DNA from: Bacillota bacterium
Lineage (GTDB): Bacteria > Bacillota > SHA-98 > Ch115 > JABLXJ01
Direction: 5' to 3'
Length of the DNA: 64,000 nucleotides
NCBI GenBank assembly: GCA_013178125.1
Contig: JABLXJ010000004.1
Coordinates: forward strand, 186,001-250,000
Each line of letters starts with the position of its first letter. Position 1 is the stretch's first letter. Below are positions 42,847 through 52,111 of this stretch, in pieces. Both the position numbers and the translations under genes were made by a program. The notes under the pieces are model-generated. The model was not told where the DNA came from and ran no database searches. It saw only the letters and a list, made by a program, of their open reading frames with translations.

Positions 42847-44400
42847 CTAGAAACTTACCTTCACGCCGCTGAACACCGTCCCATTCCGCCTGAGCTCACC
42901 AAACTCTGTGCCGTCCCTGCCGGTGAATATAGCGAGGCCTGCTGAGAGTTCAACGGCCTGTGCGAGCTGGTGCGTATACCGGGGCACGAGGGCAATGCTC
43001 CCATCACGCAGGTTCCCAATGCCCACAAGCTCGAGTTTATTATCCCCATTATCGCCTGCATATCGTATGATGCCGGTCGCATAGTAGCCGGGCAGTTGCT
43101 CTTGCCCCGGCAGCAGGTAAGGGTTCAGGAGGGATCCCTCGCTATTGTAGATGAGCTGAACGGACGCGTAGATATCTTTGTCGAACGAGCGATCCCCGCC
43201 GAGGACCAGCTGGGCATACCCTCTGTTGGACGACAGGGCGATATTCTGCGGGTCATCCAGCTCGGGAATGGCGTCGGGCCACGTATATGCAGCCTCGGCC
43301 CACAAGGTATAGTGGTCAAGCACGCCGGCCGCCGCGATGCCTAGCTTTGTGGCCTTTCTGTACCGCGCCTCCGGAACCAGTTTGACTGTGAGCTTCCCAT
43401 CCGGACCTGGCGGGAGCGGATTCCCCGCGTTATCAGTCGCGATTCTAGATGTCATCCACAAGGCGGGCACAGGTTCCCAGCCGCGGAGCGCGTTGCCGTA
43501 TACGTCCCAGCTGCCGATCTGCGTGTGGACCCGGCCGGCTATCTCCAGCTTTTTCTCGAGGCCCGATGGCCCCTGCGGCTCAGGGAAGCCTGTGGCGGCC
43601 GGTATCACATTCATACTGGTGCCCGGTTGTTGGGCCAGACTCACGGCCACACCGTAGATGATTTGTCCCTGCGCATCCTGCGGCAGCGGGGTAGGGAGTA
43701 GCGCCGGCTCGAGAACGGCTACGCCTGTGATATCGCCCCACGCCGGGTAGACTGTAACCTGACATGCGAGCACGGGCTCGCCCTTTAGGTCGCTGAGGCT
43801 GCCGAGATTGCCAGGCTCGCCCGAGCCCGAGGCTAGCGAGAGAGCGCTGTTGGGACTTACAAAGCTCGTCGGGTTGAACCCGTCCGCCGTGCCCCAGCTT
43901 ACCGCCTGGCGGCCGATCCTGAGGTCGGCGCTTGCGAGGTAGACGTTCATATAGGCCTCATCGAGGTCGGCAAGGGCCAGGCTCCCGTCCAGCAGGTTGT
44001 GGCTGCCACTCCAGGAAAGGTAGGCGCGGGTATTTTCCGATGGCTGGGATTCGAAAGATAACCTGTACGATATCCGGTCGGCCATGGTCTCGCCATCATC
44101 GAGCTTCAATGCGAAGTTGTGAGATATTTCCCCGGAAATCCGCAGCTGGAGCGCCTCCGGGGTCTCCTTCAGGGGCGCTTCCATGGTGCTACTGGTGGTG
44201 GCGGCTCCCCCTGTTGGGGTAGCTTCCCCGGCGCTCGCGGGCGTCGCCTGCCAGAGGAGAAGTAACAAGCAAAGGATGACCGGCAGGCAAAGAAAGAGGC
44301 TGATGGGAAAGAGGCTGATGGATAAGTCCGCCGCCGGAAGCCGGGGTATGTATGGACGCAAGATCGCATGCCGCTTTGTCGCGCTTGCTGACATAGGCAA
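42847..44400 (-). CDS. Outer-membrane beta-barrel protein (DUF1302-like)
   Basis: A 517-aa protein with a long signal sequence (about 26-57, ending ATPASAGEA) and many amphipathic strands (GEISHNFALKLDD, RISYRLSFESQPSENTRAYL, ADLRIGRQAVSWGTADGFNP). It ends in GVKVSF with a terminal Phe. RIGRQAVSWG...NP is characteristic of DUF1302/alginate-export-like barrels. It is the last gene of the TetR-RND-LolA operon and is the likely outer-membrane component. AAGGAGG supports TTG 44400; ATG 44394 is close behind. Confidence 0.78.
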   Translation of the reverse strand: MPMSASATKRHAILRPYIPRLPAADLSISLFPISLFLCLPVILCLLLLLWQATPASAGEATPTGGAATTSSTMEAPLKETPEALQLRISGEISHNFALKLDDGETMADRISYRLSFESQPSENTRAYLSWSGSHNLLDGSLALADLDEAYMNVYLASADLRIGRQAVSWGTADGFNPTSFVSPNSALSLASGSGEPGNLGSLSDLKGEPVLACQVTVYPAWGDITGVAVLEPALLPTPLPQDAQGQIIYGVAVSLAQQPGTSMNVIPAATGFPEPQGPSGLEKKLEIAGRVHTQIGSWDVYGNALRGWEPVPALWMTSRIATDNAGNPLPPGPDGKLTVKLVPEARYRKATKLGIAAAGVLDHYTLWAEAAYTWPDAIPELDDPQNIALSSNRGYAQLVLGGDRSFDKDIYASVQLIYNSEGSLLNPYLLPGQEQLPGYYATGIIRYAGDNGDNKLELVGIGNLRDGSIALVPRYTHQLAQAVELSAGLAIFTGRDGTEFGELRRNGTVFSGVKVSF

Positions 44401-44447
44401 TGGTCACCCTCCTTGATATGGGATTCATGACGGGATTCGATGAAAGC

Positions 44448-45413
44448 TCAGCGGCGCAGATATCTCATTGCAAAATAATCATCGGAGATATTGCCTTCCT
44501 TTGTCTCGAGGAGCTTGATTATGGTCTTCGTCCCGCCGAGCACGTCCGACATGGTGATCGTATTGGGTTGCCACTCGCCCTTGGTGTTCTTGCTGAGGTC
44601 GGTGTTTGTTAAGAGTTTCTTAAGCTTGTTATCGAGGTTGTAGAATTCGATCCTCAGGGGTATGAATTCATCCTGCCATACCCATATCTTTACCAAGCTA
44701 TAGTCCGATTTTTGCTTGGGCGTAAGCTTGAGGACATAAGCCTTCCTGGAATCGAGGGTCTCATCCGGCAGACGCACCGCCTTATAATCATCCCGGTAGG
44801 AGGATGTATTGCCGATCTCTTCGTATGTGAAGTCCGTTCCCATGAATTTATCCTTGGATGCTGCACCGGCAATGCGCCTCTCGCGCCCAAGGGCCGGCAG
44901 GAAGAGCCACATCTGGCTATCCTGGGCCTCCTTCTTGATGCTCAGGAACTTGGTCCCCGCCACATCCGCTGGCGAGAGGTATTCGAGCAATTGCTTTTCG
45001 GTGCCGTCAGGGTCCTCCTTTCGGAAAACCCTCAGCTTATTGCTTCTTTGCTGGCCTCGTTTATTCTCCGTGATCAGCTCGATCGTGGCGGTTCCCGTGC
45101 CTGTGAGGCTTGCATTACCCTTCATCCTATCAAGTATTTGATCGGCCGTGAGCCCGCCCGTATCCGCGTTCGCGCTTGCGCTGGCGACGCTGGGCTCGAG
45201 GCTCAAGCCATGACCTTGCAGCACCGGGAGACCCGGGCTCGAGCTCGAGCTCAGGTTCAGATCAAGGCCCCGGTCCGGGATAAGAACTGCCAGGATGATC
45301 AACAGGGTGACCAGGCTTGCACGTGCTGTGTATCTGGTTGCATGCGTTGTGCGCCTCAAGAGCGTTAAGATTTTTGCCTTTAAAGCTCTCGATTGGATGT
45401 GTGCTGATGTCAT
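44448..45413 (-). CDS. Outer membrane lipoprotein-sorting protein family (LolA-like)
   Basis: A 321-aa exported protein: N-terminal membrane/signal segment (about 33-48), then a LolA-like half-barrel. LTADQILDRMKGNASLTGTG, LLEYLSPADVAGTKFLSI, QDSQMWLFLPALGRERRI and MGTDFTYEEIGN are typical of the COG2834 proteins that accompany RND exporters. These are thought to carry hydrophobic cargo between membranes. It lies between the RND and barrel genes. Confidence 0.85.
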   Translation of the reverse strand: MTSAHIQSRALKAKILTLLRRTTHATRYTARASLVTLLIILAVLIPDRGLDLNLSSSSSPGLPVLQGHGLSLEPSVASASANADTGGLTADQILDRMKGNASLTGTGTATIELITENKRGQQRSNKLRVFRKEDPDGTEKQLLEYLSPADVAGTKFLSIKKEAQDSQMWLFLPALGRERRIAGAASKDKFMGTDFTYEEIGNTSSYRDDYKAVRLPDETLDSRKAYVLKLTPKQKSDYSLVKIWVWQDEFIPLRIEFYNLDNKLKKLLTNTDLSKNTKGEWQPNTITMSDVLGGTKTIIKLLETKEGNISDDYFAMRYLRR

Positions 45414-45531
45414 AAAGATAATCCCCCCACATTCTCAATCCTATAGTATTCATCCTCTGATGATAATTCATCTATACCATTTGCCCTGCCATACCCATCA
45501 CCGCTACCACGCTGCCCCGTAGGCGGCCCGC

Positions 45532-48015
45532 TCACCTGCGCCCACTTAGGATCGGTGTTGCGCGCACGCGGGCAAAAAGCCCTTTCGCGAAGCTACTCCC
45601 TGGTTTCCTGCTCCTGACAAAGTAATCCTCGCTTATCAGCTGGAGCACTGCTGGCAGGACGATAAGGGCCCCCATCGAGCTTATCAGCATCGTGCCTGCG
45701 AGCAGGCTTCCGAATATGGCGGTCGCCCGGAACGACGAGAAGACGAGGATGCCAAAGCCAATCGCAAGCGTCACAGCATTGTAAAAGATGCCGCGCCCCG
45801 TTGAGGTAACCGCTGTGACCAGGGCCGCATGTTTCGCTCTACCGGCCATAAGTTCCTCCCAGTAGCGGCTGATGAGGTGGATGGCGTAGTCGATACCTAT
45901 CCCTATGCAGATGCCCGAGATCATCATTGTCGTTACATCAAGGGCGGCACCCACGTAACCCATAAACCCGAAGTTGATTATGACGGTCAAAACCAGTGGT
46001 ATGAGGCACAGGGCGCCCCGGATCGCCGAGGCCATTATGAGCGAGACGATAACCCACACGGCCAACATCGACCAGAAGAGGCTCTGGAGCTGGCTGGAGA
46101 TGAACCTTTGCATCAGCCGGACGGCTACCTTGGGTATGCCTACCACGACTGTCTTGATATTGCTCCCTTTGAATTCATCCCGTGTAAATTCACCCTGTGC
46201 AAGCGCTGTCAGCCGGTCGATTATCGTGGATAGGACAGATGTCGAAACGTTGGCTACCCGGGCGCTGACCAGGGCCTTCTGGAAATCATAGCTTACCATG
46301 GAATCCAGGCCCGATCCGCCCTGCATCGTGAAGAGGAGCAGCTCCTGGGCGATCGCCTCCCTGTTGTCGGGTATGGTATAGTACTCGCTCCTGTCACCAT
46401 GGAACGCCTGGTTGATCTGCATCACGAGATCAGCCACGGACGTTGCGTCGCTCAACTTGTCGATACCATTCATCTTCTTCTCGAACTCGACCAGCCCCCG
46501 TAGGGCCTGCGGGTCCTTAACGCCGTCGGGCTTGCCAGCATCCACGATCACCGATAGCCTCGAGGTCCCTCCGAAATCCTTTTCTACGATCTTGGTCCCT
46601 CGAACCACGGGGCTATCTTCGCGGAAGTACTGGAGGATGTTTGTCTCGATGGCGATGCGTGGTATCCCGGCCGCGAATACTGCAAGGCACGCTGCGGCAG
46701 CAATAACTATCACCCGGGGCCGCGTAGTCGCCAGGTGCGCTGACCAGCTCAGGAATGCCATCAGAGGTGAGTGCTTGCCATTGACATTGACGGAGTTACC
46801 GCCGGTGGAGATTCCTTCATGGATTTCTTCTTGGGTTTTCCCCTGAATTGCGGCATTTGACCGGGCCTGCCCCCAGGATACTTCTCCTGAGATGCCTGGC
46901 GCAGTGGAAGGCCGGGGCCTCCGGATCACCAAGTATGCGGGTATGCAGGTGATGGATATGACCATGCCGAACATTATACCAAGGGCCGAGAATACGCCGA
47001 ACTCACGCACGGGAACCACGAAGGACGTCACCAGGGAGGCGAACCCAGCCGCCGTGGTGAGCGCCGTCATCAAGATGGGGCTATTCAGCGACGTCATGAT
47101 CTGGTAAGCTGCCTGGGTGGGCGTGAGGGACGGATCAGCCCTCCGGCAATCCTCGAAGCGGCTGATTATGTGGATGCCTACGGCGCTGCACATTGCCACG
47201 AGTATGACGGGCATGATCACGGAGATGATGGTCAGGTGGTAGCCTGTGGCCGCCATGAGCCCGACGGTCCAGATGATGCTCATTATGACTGTGAGGAGGA
47301 TGATGCCAACGTGGGAAAGCCTCCAGAAACTCAAGTAGAGCGTAAGGAGCACCAGAAACACCGCCAGGGGGAAGAGGGTGTTGAGGTCGCGGCTCATGCT
47401 CTTGTTCGCATAATAGCCCATATAACCCTCGCCAACGGTGTATATCTCCTCAGGGCCCCTCTCTTTGTTGGCGAGGTTCTCGATCTCGCCGGCAAGTGAT
47501 TCAGCGCGGCGTGAGCCTATCACCCCGGGTTCAAGGGTGATCATGATCGCTGCGGCCTGTCCGTTTGGGGTGACCATCGATCTACCCTGTTTTGTGCTGA
47601 GCAAATTATCCCGGAAGTCGCTAATCTCCTTCTGGGTTTGCGGCAGGTCCGGGGCTGCGGGGGAGATCTCGATGCCGAGATCCGAGCCCCGTATCAAGCT
47701 GACATCCAGAGGGCTCGTAACCTCCTCGACCCCGTGGAGATCGCGTATTGCGTCGGACAAGCGCTGGATCTTGGCTAGGGTGCCGGGCGTGAAGATATCG
47801 CCGCGAAGCACCACCATCATCATATCCAGGGAGCCGAATTCATCTGTAGCCTCTTCCAGCTCGGTGATCACGGGGTCATCTTTAGGTATGAAAGATTTGG
47901 TATCTGTTTTCATGCTAAGGTGTGGTAGAAATGAAGCGAATGCTATTGTCAGGGCCGTCAGGATTATCAGAGTGGCCTGTGGGTATCTCAATACCAGCTT
48001 TGTGAGTCGTCGCAT
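45532..48015 (-). CDS. RND superfamily exporter (MMPL/HpnN type)
   Basis: An 827-aa transporter with twelve predicted membrane segments in two repeats, each with a large periplasmic loop after TM1. GIHIISRFEDCRR and GIDYAIHLISRYWEEL are the signature segments of the MMPL/COG1033 branch, which exports lipids and hopanoids, often with a LolA-like partner. It is 827 aa. A 133-bp gap separates it from tetR, with no clear separate promoter, so it is probably cotranscribed. Confidence 0.9.
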   Translation of the reverse strand: MRRLTKLVLRYPQATLIILTALTIAFASFLPHLSMKTDTKSFIPKDDPVITELEEATDEFGSLDMMMVVLRGDIFTPGTLAKIQRLSDAIRDLHGVEEVTSPLDVSLIRGSDLGIEISPAAPDLPQTQKEISDFRDNLLSTKQGRSMVTPNGQAAAIMITLEPGVIGSRRAESLAGEIENLANKERGPEEIYTVGEGYMGYYANKSMSRDLNTLFPLAVFLVLLTLYLSFWRLSHVGIILLTVIMSIIWTVGLMAATGYHLTIISVIMPVILVAMCSAVGIHIISRFEDCRRADPSLTPTQAAYQIMTSLNSPILMTALTTAAGFASLVTSFVVPVREFGVFSALGIMFGMVISITCIPAYLVIRRPRPSTAPGISGEVSWGQARSNAAIQGKTQEEIHEGISTGGNSVNVNGKHSPLMAFLSWSAHLATTRPRVIVIAAAACLAVFAAGIPRIAIETNILQYFREDSPVVRGTKIVEKDFGGTSRLSVIVDAGKPDGVKDPQALRGLVEFEKKMNGIDKLSDATSVADLVMQINQAFHGDRSEYYTIPDNREAIAQELLLFTMQGGSGLDSMVSYDFQKALVSARVANVSTSVLSTIIDRLTALAQGEFTRDEFKGSNIKTVVVGIPKVAVRLMQRFISSQLQSLFWSMLAVWVIVSLIMASAIRGALCLIPLVLTVIINFGFMGYVGAALDVTTMMISGICIGIGIDYAIHLISRYWEELMAGRAKHAALVTAVTSTGRGIFYNAVTLAIGFGILVFSSFRATAIFGSLLAGTMLISSMGALIVLPAVLQLISEDYFVRSRKPGSSFAKGLFARVRATPILSGRR

Positions 48016-48148
48016 CTGGCTGGCACCAGCCCTTCTTTAATAGGATTAGAATCATCAATGGGATTAGAGTCATCATCAGATCCGATTCGCCATGAGATCT
48101 GATTCGCTATGAGATTTGGTCCGCCGTAAGGATGAGTATATGATGGAG

Positions 48149-48841
48149 TTATCGCGTATCTAAACTCTCAAAGTTTGAGTCGCCGGCGATGCCATAGAGG
48201 CAAAAGTCGCAGAGCTGAGAGATGCACTCCTCGTCTGGGTCCCTATTCTCCTTAACAAGCCATTCAAATGCTACTACGTTGGTCGCCCCCATGAGCGCTC
48301 GGGCTATTATGCGGGGGGCAAGGGATCTCAGTTTCCCTTTTTCGATTTCTGCTTTCAATATGCCCTCTATAAGCTCCACGAGACCAGCGCGCGCCTCTGC
48401 CAGCCTCCCGCCGAGTTTTCCGCGGATTTCGCCGATCTCACTCAGGAAGACCCTGAGAAAATCCTTGTAATGACTATAGAAGTCGAACTGTATCGCTATG
48501 ATATTGCGAACCTTTTCGCGTAGCGTTGCAGATTTCAGGGATTCCTGTAAGATTAGCGCCTTGATTTCCTCGATGCGGCTCTCTATAAGGGAAACGAGTA
48601 TTTCCACCTTACTTTTGAAATACAGGTAAACAGTGCCTTTCCCAATGGAAGCTAGCTCAGCTATCTCCTCCACCGTGGCGTTATGGAACCCCTTCTCTGA
48701 GAAAACCCTTTGCGCGGCATCCAGAATCCGCTCGCGTTTATCATATCCATGTGCTGCTTGGAGATAGGGAGGCTGGGACGACTTATCCGGGTTGGCCGGG
48801 TTGCCTGTTAGTTGGAAGATGAGGCTGATGTCTTGCGGCAA
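48149..48841 (-). CDS. TetR family transcriptional repressor
   Basis: A 230-aa regulator. The HTH is at about residues 36-82 (RILDAAQRVFSEKGFHNATV, SIGKGTVYLYFKSK) with an all-helical ligand domain. It resembles the FadR/AcrR-like Bacillota TetR proteins that sense acyl-CoA or lipophilic molecules. It heads the RND-LolA-barrel operon and a perfect palindrome overlaps its transcription start, so autorepression and lipid-responsive control are likely. Confidence 0.9.
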   Translation of the reverse strand: MPQDISLIFQLTGNPANPDKSSQPPYLQAAHGYDKRERILDAAQRVFSEKGFHNATVEEIAELASIGKGTVYLYFKSKVEILVSLIESRIEEIKALILQESLKSATLREKVRNIIAIQFDFYSHYKDFLRVFLSEIGEIRGKLGGRLAEARAGLVELIEGILKAEIEKGKLRSLAPRIIARALMGATNVVAFEWLVKENRDPDEECISQLCDFCLYGIAGDSNFESLDTR

Positions 48842-48950
48842 GGGTTTCCCCTCCTAGATGATTGATCTCAGTGAACTCACTCTGATGATTGGGCTTAAAT
48901 GATTGGGCTTACTTCAATGACTGACTGTAGTGACCGCCCGTTGACCGACC

Positions 48951-48982
48951 ATCCCTGACTGACTGTCCAGTCAGTCAGGGAT
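48951..48982. promoter_or_regulatory. Perfect 32-bp palindromic operator for the TetR operon
   Basis: ATCCCTGACTGACTG (48951-48965), two spacer bases, then its exact reverse complement (48968-48982). It lies immediately downstream of the promoter -10 in the tetR direction, an ideal site for repression. TGACTGAC half-sites resemble those of TetR-family lipid regulators. Confidence 0.85.
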
Positions 48983-48990
48983 CATCCTAA

Positions 48991-49019
48991 AATTATTCCT
49001 GGATACCTATCCATGTCAA
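48991..49019 (-). promoter_or_regulatory. Promoter of the tetR-RND operon
   Basis: On the minus strand a perfect TTGACA (49019-49014) is followed after 17 bp by ATAATT (48996-48991). The operator begins nine bases further on. Confidence 0.65.
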
Positions 49020-49034
49020 CGATGCAAAAGACTT

Positions 49035-49517
49035 CTAAGGCCGCTCTACCATGAATCTGACTTGTTTCTGCTCGATTTTTTGAAGCTCCCGCATCTTATT
49101 GGCAAACCAGGCCGTATGAAGGTCCTCATCGATGAGATTGGCCCACAGGAGATCAAAAAGCTCCTGGTCCTTTCCAGCCTTTATGATCAGGTCCTTGTAG
49201 TCGCGCATCGCCTTTTCTTCCAGGGTTATGTCGGTTCTCAAGATTGCGAGCGGGCCAGCGAGCCCCGTAATCCCGCCCATGGCCACCCCTAGGAGGGGGG
49301 CGACGATGTCCCCGACTTTCGTTGGGGTGCCGCCAAGTTCGCGGATTTTATCGGCTATGTTATCTACATGTTGTTGTTCTATTAAGGCGACCCGCTCCAG
49401 GGTCTTGGAGAGATATATGTCATCAACTGCCTTGCTCTGGGCTGTGTAGAGGTCCACTTGCTCGAGCTCGAGCCCGTAGAACCAGTTTAGATGCTTGATA
49501 AGCGCGTTTCTGTCCAT
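49035..49517 (-). CDS. Ferritin-like domain protein
   Basis: A 160-aa all-helical protein with ferritin-like metal ligands: Glu residues in LELEQVDLY, E..QQH in ALIEQQHVDNIADKI, E in LEEKAMRDY and EDLHTAWF. The pattern E..ExxH..E..ExxH suggests a di-iron rubrerythrin or bacterioferritin-like fold without a rubredoxin domain. Role may be iron or peroxide handling. The start follows GGAGGCAGTTACC. It is convergent with nothing close and stands alone. Confidence 0.7.
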   Translation of the reverse strand: MDRNALIKHLNWFYGLELEQVDLYTAQSKAVDDIYLSKTLERVALIEQQHVDNIADKIRELGGTPTKVGDIVAPLLGVAMGGITGLAGPLAILRTDITLEEKAMRDYKDLIIKAGKDQELFDLLWANLIDEDLHTAWFANKMRELQKIEQKQVRFMVERP

Positions 49518-50000
49518 GGTAACTGCCTCCAGTTATGTTTCTAGTTATGTTTTTCGCACCCTCAGTTATGTTTTCGCACTTTTCTCCAAACCGCTCAATG
49601 TTGCATAAGGCTGCTCATTTCGGCGCATTTTGCGTTGCTCTCTTGCCCCGCGTTGACCTGGTCGCGCGTCCCTCTTCACCAGGTGTGATAGAGGTGTGCA
49701 AGCCCCATCCCGATGTCACTCATAGGTGCTACACATAGGTGCTATACATACATCAGTATGATTTTGTCACAAAGATGGTAAAAATAATCAGGAGCGGCAG
49801 GAGTTTAGAAACGGGTCGACGAATAGGAAAAGGTCATGTAGTGCATAGCCACCGGGGCTGGTTTGGATTTAACCCAATGCCCCGCCAGGAAAGGGGTGAG
49901 CGCCGCAACTTCCCTCGCCCGGATTAGGAATTGGCATGTGCTGGCATATGCCGGACAGGCTCGCACAGGTCGGCATGGGCGGGGATTTTGCGGCAGTATT
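49518..50000. other. Intergenic region with direct repeats
   Basis: Upstream of the ferritin-like gene AGTTATGTTT occurs three times (49532, 49544, 49564 area), twice followed by TCGCAC. Near 49719-49750 AYAGGTGCTAYACATA occurs twice. No gene is supported; frames here lack ribosome binding sites. Confidence 0.5.
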
Positions 50001-51095
50001 ATGCAGCTCGAGGAGTTTCTTAGTAACCTTCTCACTCAGAGTGGAGTCTCCGGGTATGAAAATAATGTGGCATCCGCAGCGGTTGAGGGATTTCGCGGGC
50101 TCTACGATGAGTTCCGCCTGGACCCGCTCGGAAACCTCATTCTTCTCAAGAAGGGCGAGGAGAAGGGCAAAAAGGATGAAGAGAAGGGTGCAGGTGGGGA
50201 GGATGAGCCACGCCCCAGGGTGATGTTGGCCGCCCATATGGATGAGATTGGATTCGTGATAACCAAGATAGAGGATGAGGGCGGGTTGAGGTTCTCCTAT
50301 ATCGGGGGAATAGACCCCCGAGTTCTCCCCGGACAGGAGGTAGTGGTCCACGGAAAGAGAGATCTCATGGGCGTGATCGGTGCAAAGCCCCCGCATATCC
50401 AGGACCTCGACGAGGCGAAGAAGGCCGTGAAGAAGGAGGATATGGTCATCGATGTCGGCCTCACCAGGGCCGAGCTCGAGGAGCTCGTCAGCGTCGGCGA
50501 TACGGCCACTATATATAGGGAGCCCGTGGTCCTGAGGGATGAGTTTCTAGCGGCAAAGGCTCTGGACGATAGGGCAGGGGTGGGCGTTCTTTTTACCTGT
50601 CTTCAAGAGCTTTCCAGGGTGAGACATATCGCCGATGTTTATTGTGTGGCGACTGTGCAGGAAGAGGTTGGAATCCGCGGGGCCATTGTCGGCAGCTACT
50701 CCATCGTCCCCGATGTAGGCATAGCGGTAGACGTCTGCCACGCGGAGATGCCCGGCGTTTCGGAATACGACACCGTTCCTATTGATAAGGGGCCTGCGCT
50801 TGGGTTTGGCCCGCATGTCCACCCGCGCATCTACGAGCGACTTGTCAAGATCGCAGAGGATACGGGCATTCCATATCAGGTCGACCCATCGCCCTACCCG
50901 GGCGGCACCGATGCATGGGGGATACAGATGGCCAGGGACGGTATACCGACAGCCCTTGTATCAATCCCCCTCAGGTATATGCACACATCGGTTGAGACGG
51001 TGTGTTTGCGGGATGTAAAGCGGAGCGGCAGGCTCCTGGCGAGGTTCATATCAGGTCTTGATAAGGATTTCCTGGAGGGATTGAAATGCTTCTAG
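50001..51095 (+). CDS. M42 family metallopeptidase (1 of 3)
   Basis: A 364-aa cytoplasmic di-zinc aminopeptidase of the FrvX/glutamyl-aminopeptidase/TET type. Zinc-ligand motifs are AAHMDEIGF, KALDDRAGV, VQEEVGIRGA and VDVCHAE, with the C-terminal MHTSVETV. It has a charged insert (KKGEEKGKKDEEKGAGGEDE) in the N-terminal part. ATG 50001 is the family-typical start, though its ribosome binding site is weak. It overlaps the next paralog by ten bases. Confidence 0.9.
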   Translation: MQLEEFLSNLLTQSGVSGYENNVASAAVEGFRGLYDEFRLDPLGNLILLKKGEEKGKKDEEKGAGGEDEPRPRVMLAAHMDEIGFVITKIEDEGGLRFSYIGGIDPRVLPGQEVVVHGKRDLMGVIGAKPPHIQDLDEAKKAVKKEDMVIDVGLTRAELEELVSVGDTATIYREPVVLRDEFLAAKALDDRAGVGVLFTCLQELSRVRHIADVYCVATVQEEVGIRGAIVGSYSIVPDVGIAVDVCHAEMPGVSEYDTVPIDKGPALGFGPHVHPRIYERLVKIAEDTGIPYQVDPSPYPGGTDAWGIQMARDGIPTALVSIPLRYMHTSVETVCLRDVKRSGRLLARFISGLDKDFLEGLKCF

Positions 51096-52111
51096 CGCGC
51101 CTTACTGAGGCCGCAGGCGTCTCAGGGCAGGAGGGCGAGATACGAAACGTTGTCAGGGATGAGATAAAGGGCAAGTGCGACGAGGTCCGCACGGATGCGT
51201 TCGGCAACCTCATAGCCTTTAAGAGGGGCTTAAGGGACGGCCCGCGCGTCATGCTGGCGGCTCATATGGACGAGGTCGGCCTGATGGTAACCTATATAGA
51301 GAAATCGGGTATGCTCAGGTTTCAAAAGATCGGCAGCATCGACGACCGCGTCCTCGTTTCCAAGGCTGTCTTGATTGGAAAGGATAGGGTCCCCGGGGTG
51401 ATCGGGTCCAAGCCTATTCACCTCCAGGAAAAGGATGAGCAGGAGAAGCCTTTTAAAACGGAGCAGCTTTTTATAGACATCGGGGCGACCAGTAAGGAGG
51501 ATGCCGAGAAGCTCGTAAAGCGCGGGGATGGGGCCGTCTTCGCTACGAAATACAGGGAGATCGGGAACACCTGCGCGAAAGCCAAGGCATTCGACGACAG
51601 GGTTGGCTGCGCGGTCCTGATCAAGGTGCTCGAAGAAGCTTACGAGTTTCCGCTTTATCTGGTCTTCACCACGCAGGAGGAGGTCGGGGCGCGGGGCGCG
51701 GGGGTTGCGGCATATAGCATCAAGCCCGATATCGCCCTGGTGTTTGAGGGCACAACCGCGTCGGATGTCCCTGGGACCAAGCCGCATGGCTATTGCACCA
51801 CCCTCGGGCGGGGGCCGGCCTTGACGCACATGGACCTTTCCGTGATCGCAAACAAGGCGATCGTCAGGCGGCTCGAGGAGGTTGCCGAACGGGAGGGCAT
51901 ACCCTTCCAGTACAGGCGCACGGGTGTGGGGGGAACCGACGCGGGGCGTATACATCTGCAGCGCGAGGGGATTCCAACGGCTGTTGTCTCGGTGCCGGCT
52001 CGATATATACATTCACCAGTCTCTATCATAAACAGGGATGACTTTGAGAATACGAGGAGGCTGGCTGTTAGCTTCCTCCGGAGCATTCAGGAAAGGGGGC
52101 TTCCTCGGTGA
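51086..52111 (+). CDS. M42 family metallopeptidase (2 of 3)
   Basis: A 341-aa paralog of its neighbours. LTEAAGVSGQEGEIRNVV is the canonical M42 N-terminus; AAHMDEVGLMV, KAFDDRVGC, TQEEVGARGA and YIHSPVS carry the metal ligands. The ATG sits within the end of the previous gene after CTGGAGGGATTGAA, and its stop overlaps the next GTG start, so the three genes form one translationally coupled unit. Confidence 0.9.
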   Translation: MLLARLTEAAGVSGQEGEIRNVVRDEIKGKCDEVRTDAFGNLIAFKRGLRDGPRVMLAAHMDEVGLMVTYIEKSGMLRFQKIGSIDDRVLVSKAVLIGKDRVPGVIGSKPIHLQEKDEQEKPFKTEQLFIDIGATSKEDAEKLVKRGDGAVFATKYREIGNTCAKAKAFDDRVGCAVLIKVLEEAYEFPLYLVFTTQEEVGARGAGVAAYSIKPDIALVFEGTTASDVPGTKPHGYCTTLGRGPALTHMDLSVIANKAIVRRLEEVAEREGIPFQYRRTGVGGTDAGRIHLQREGIPTAVVSVPARYIHSPVSIINRDDFENTRRLAVSFLRSIQERGLPR

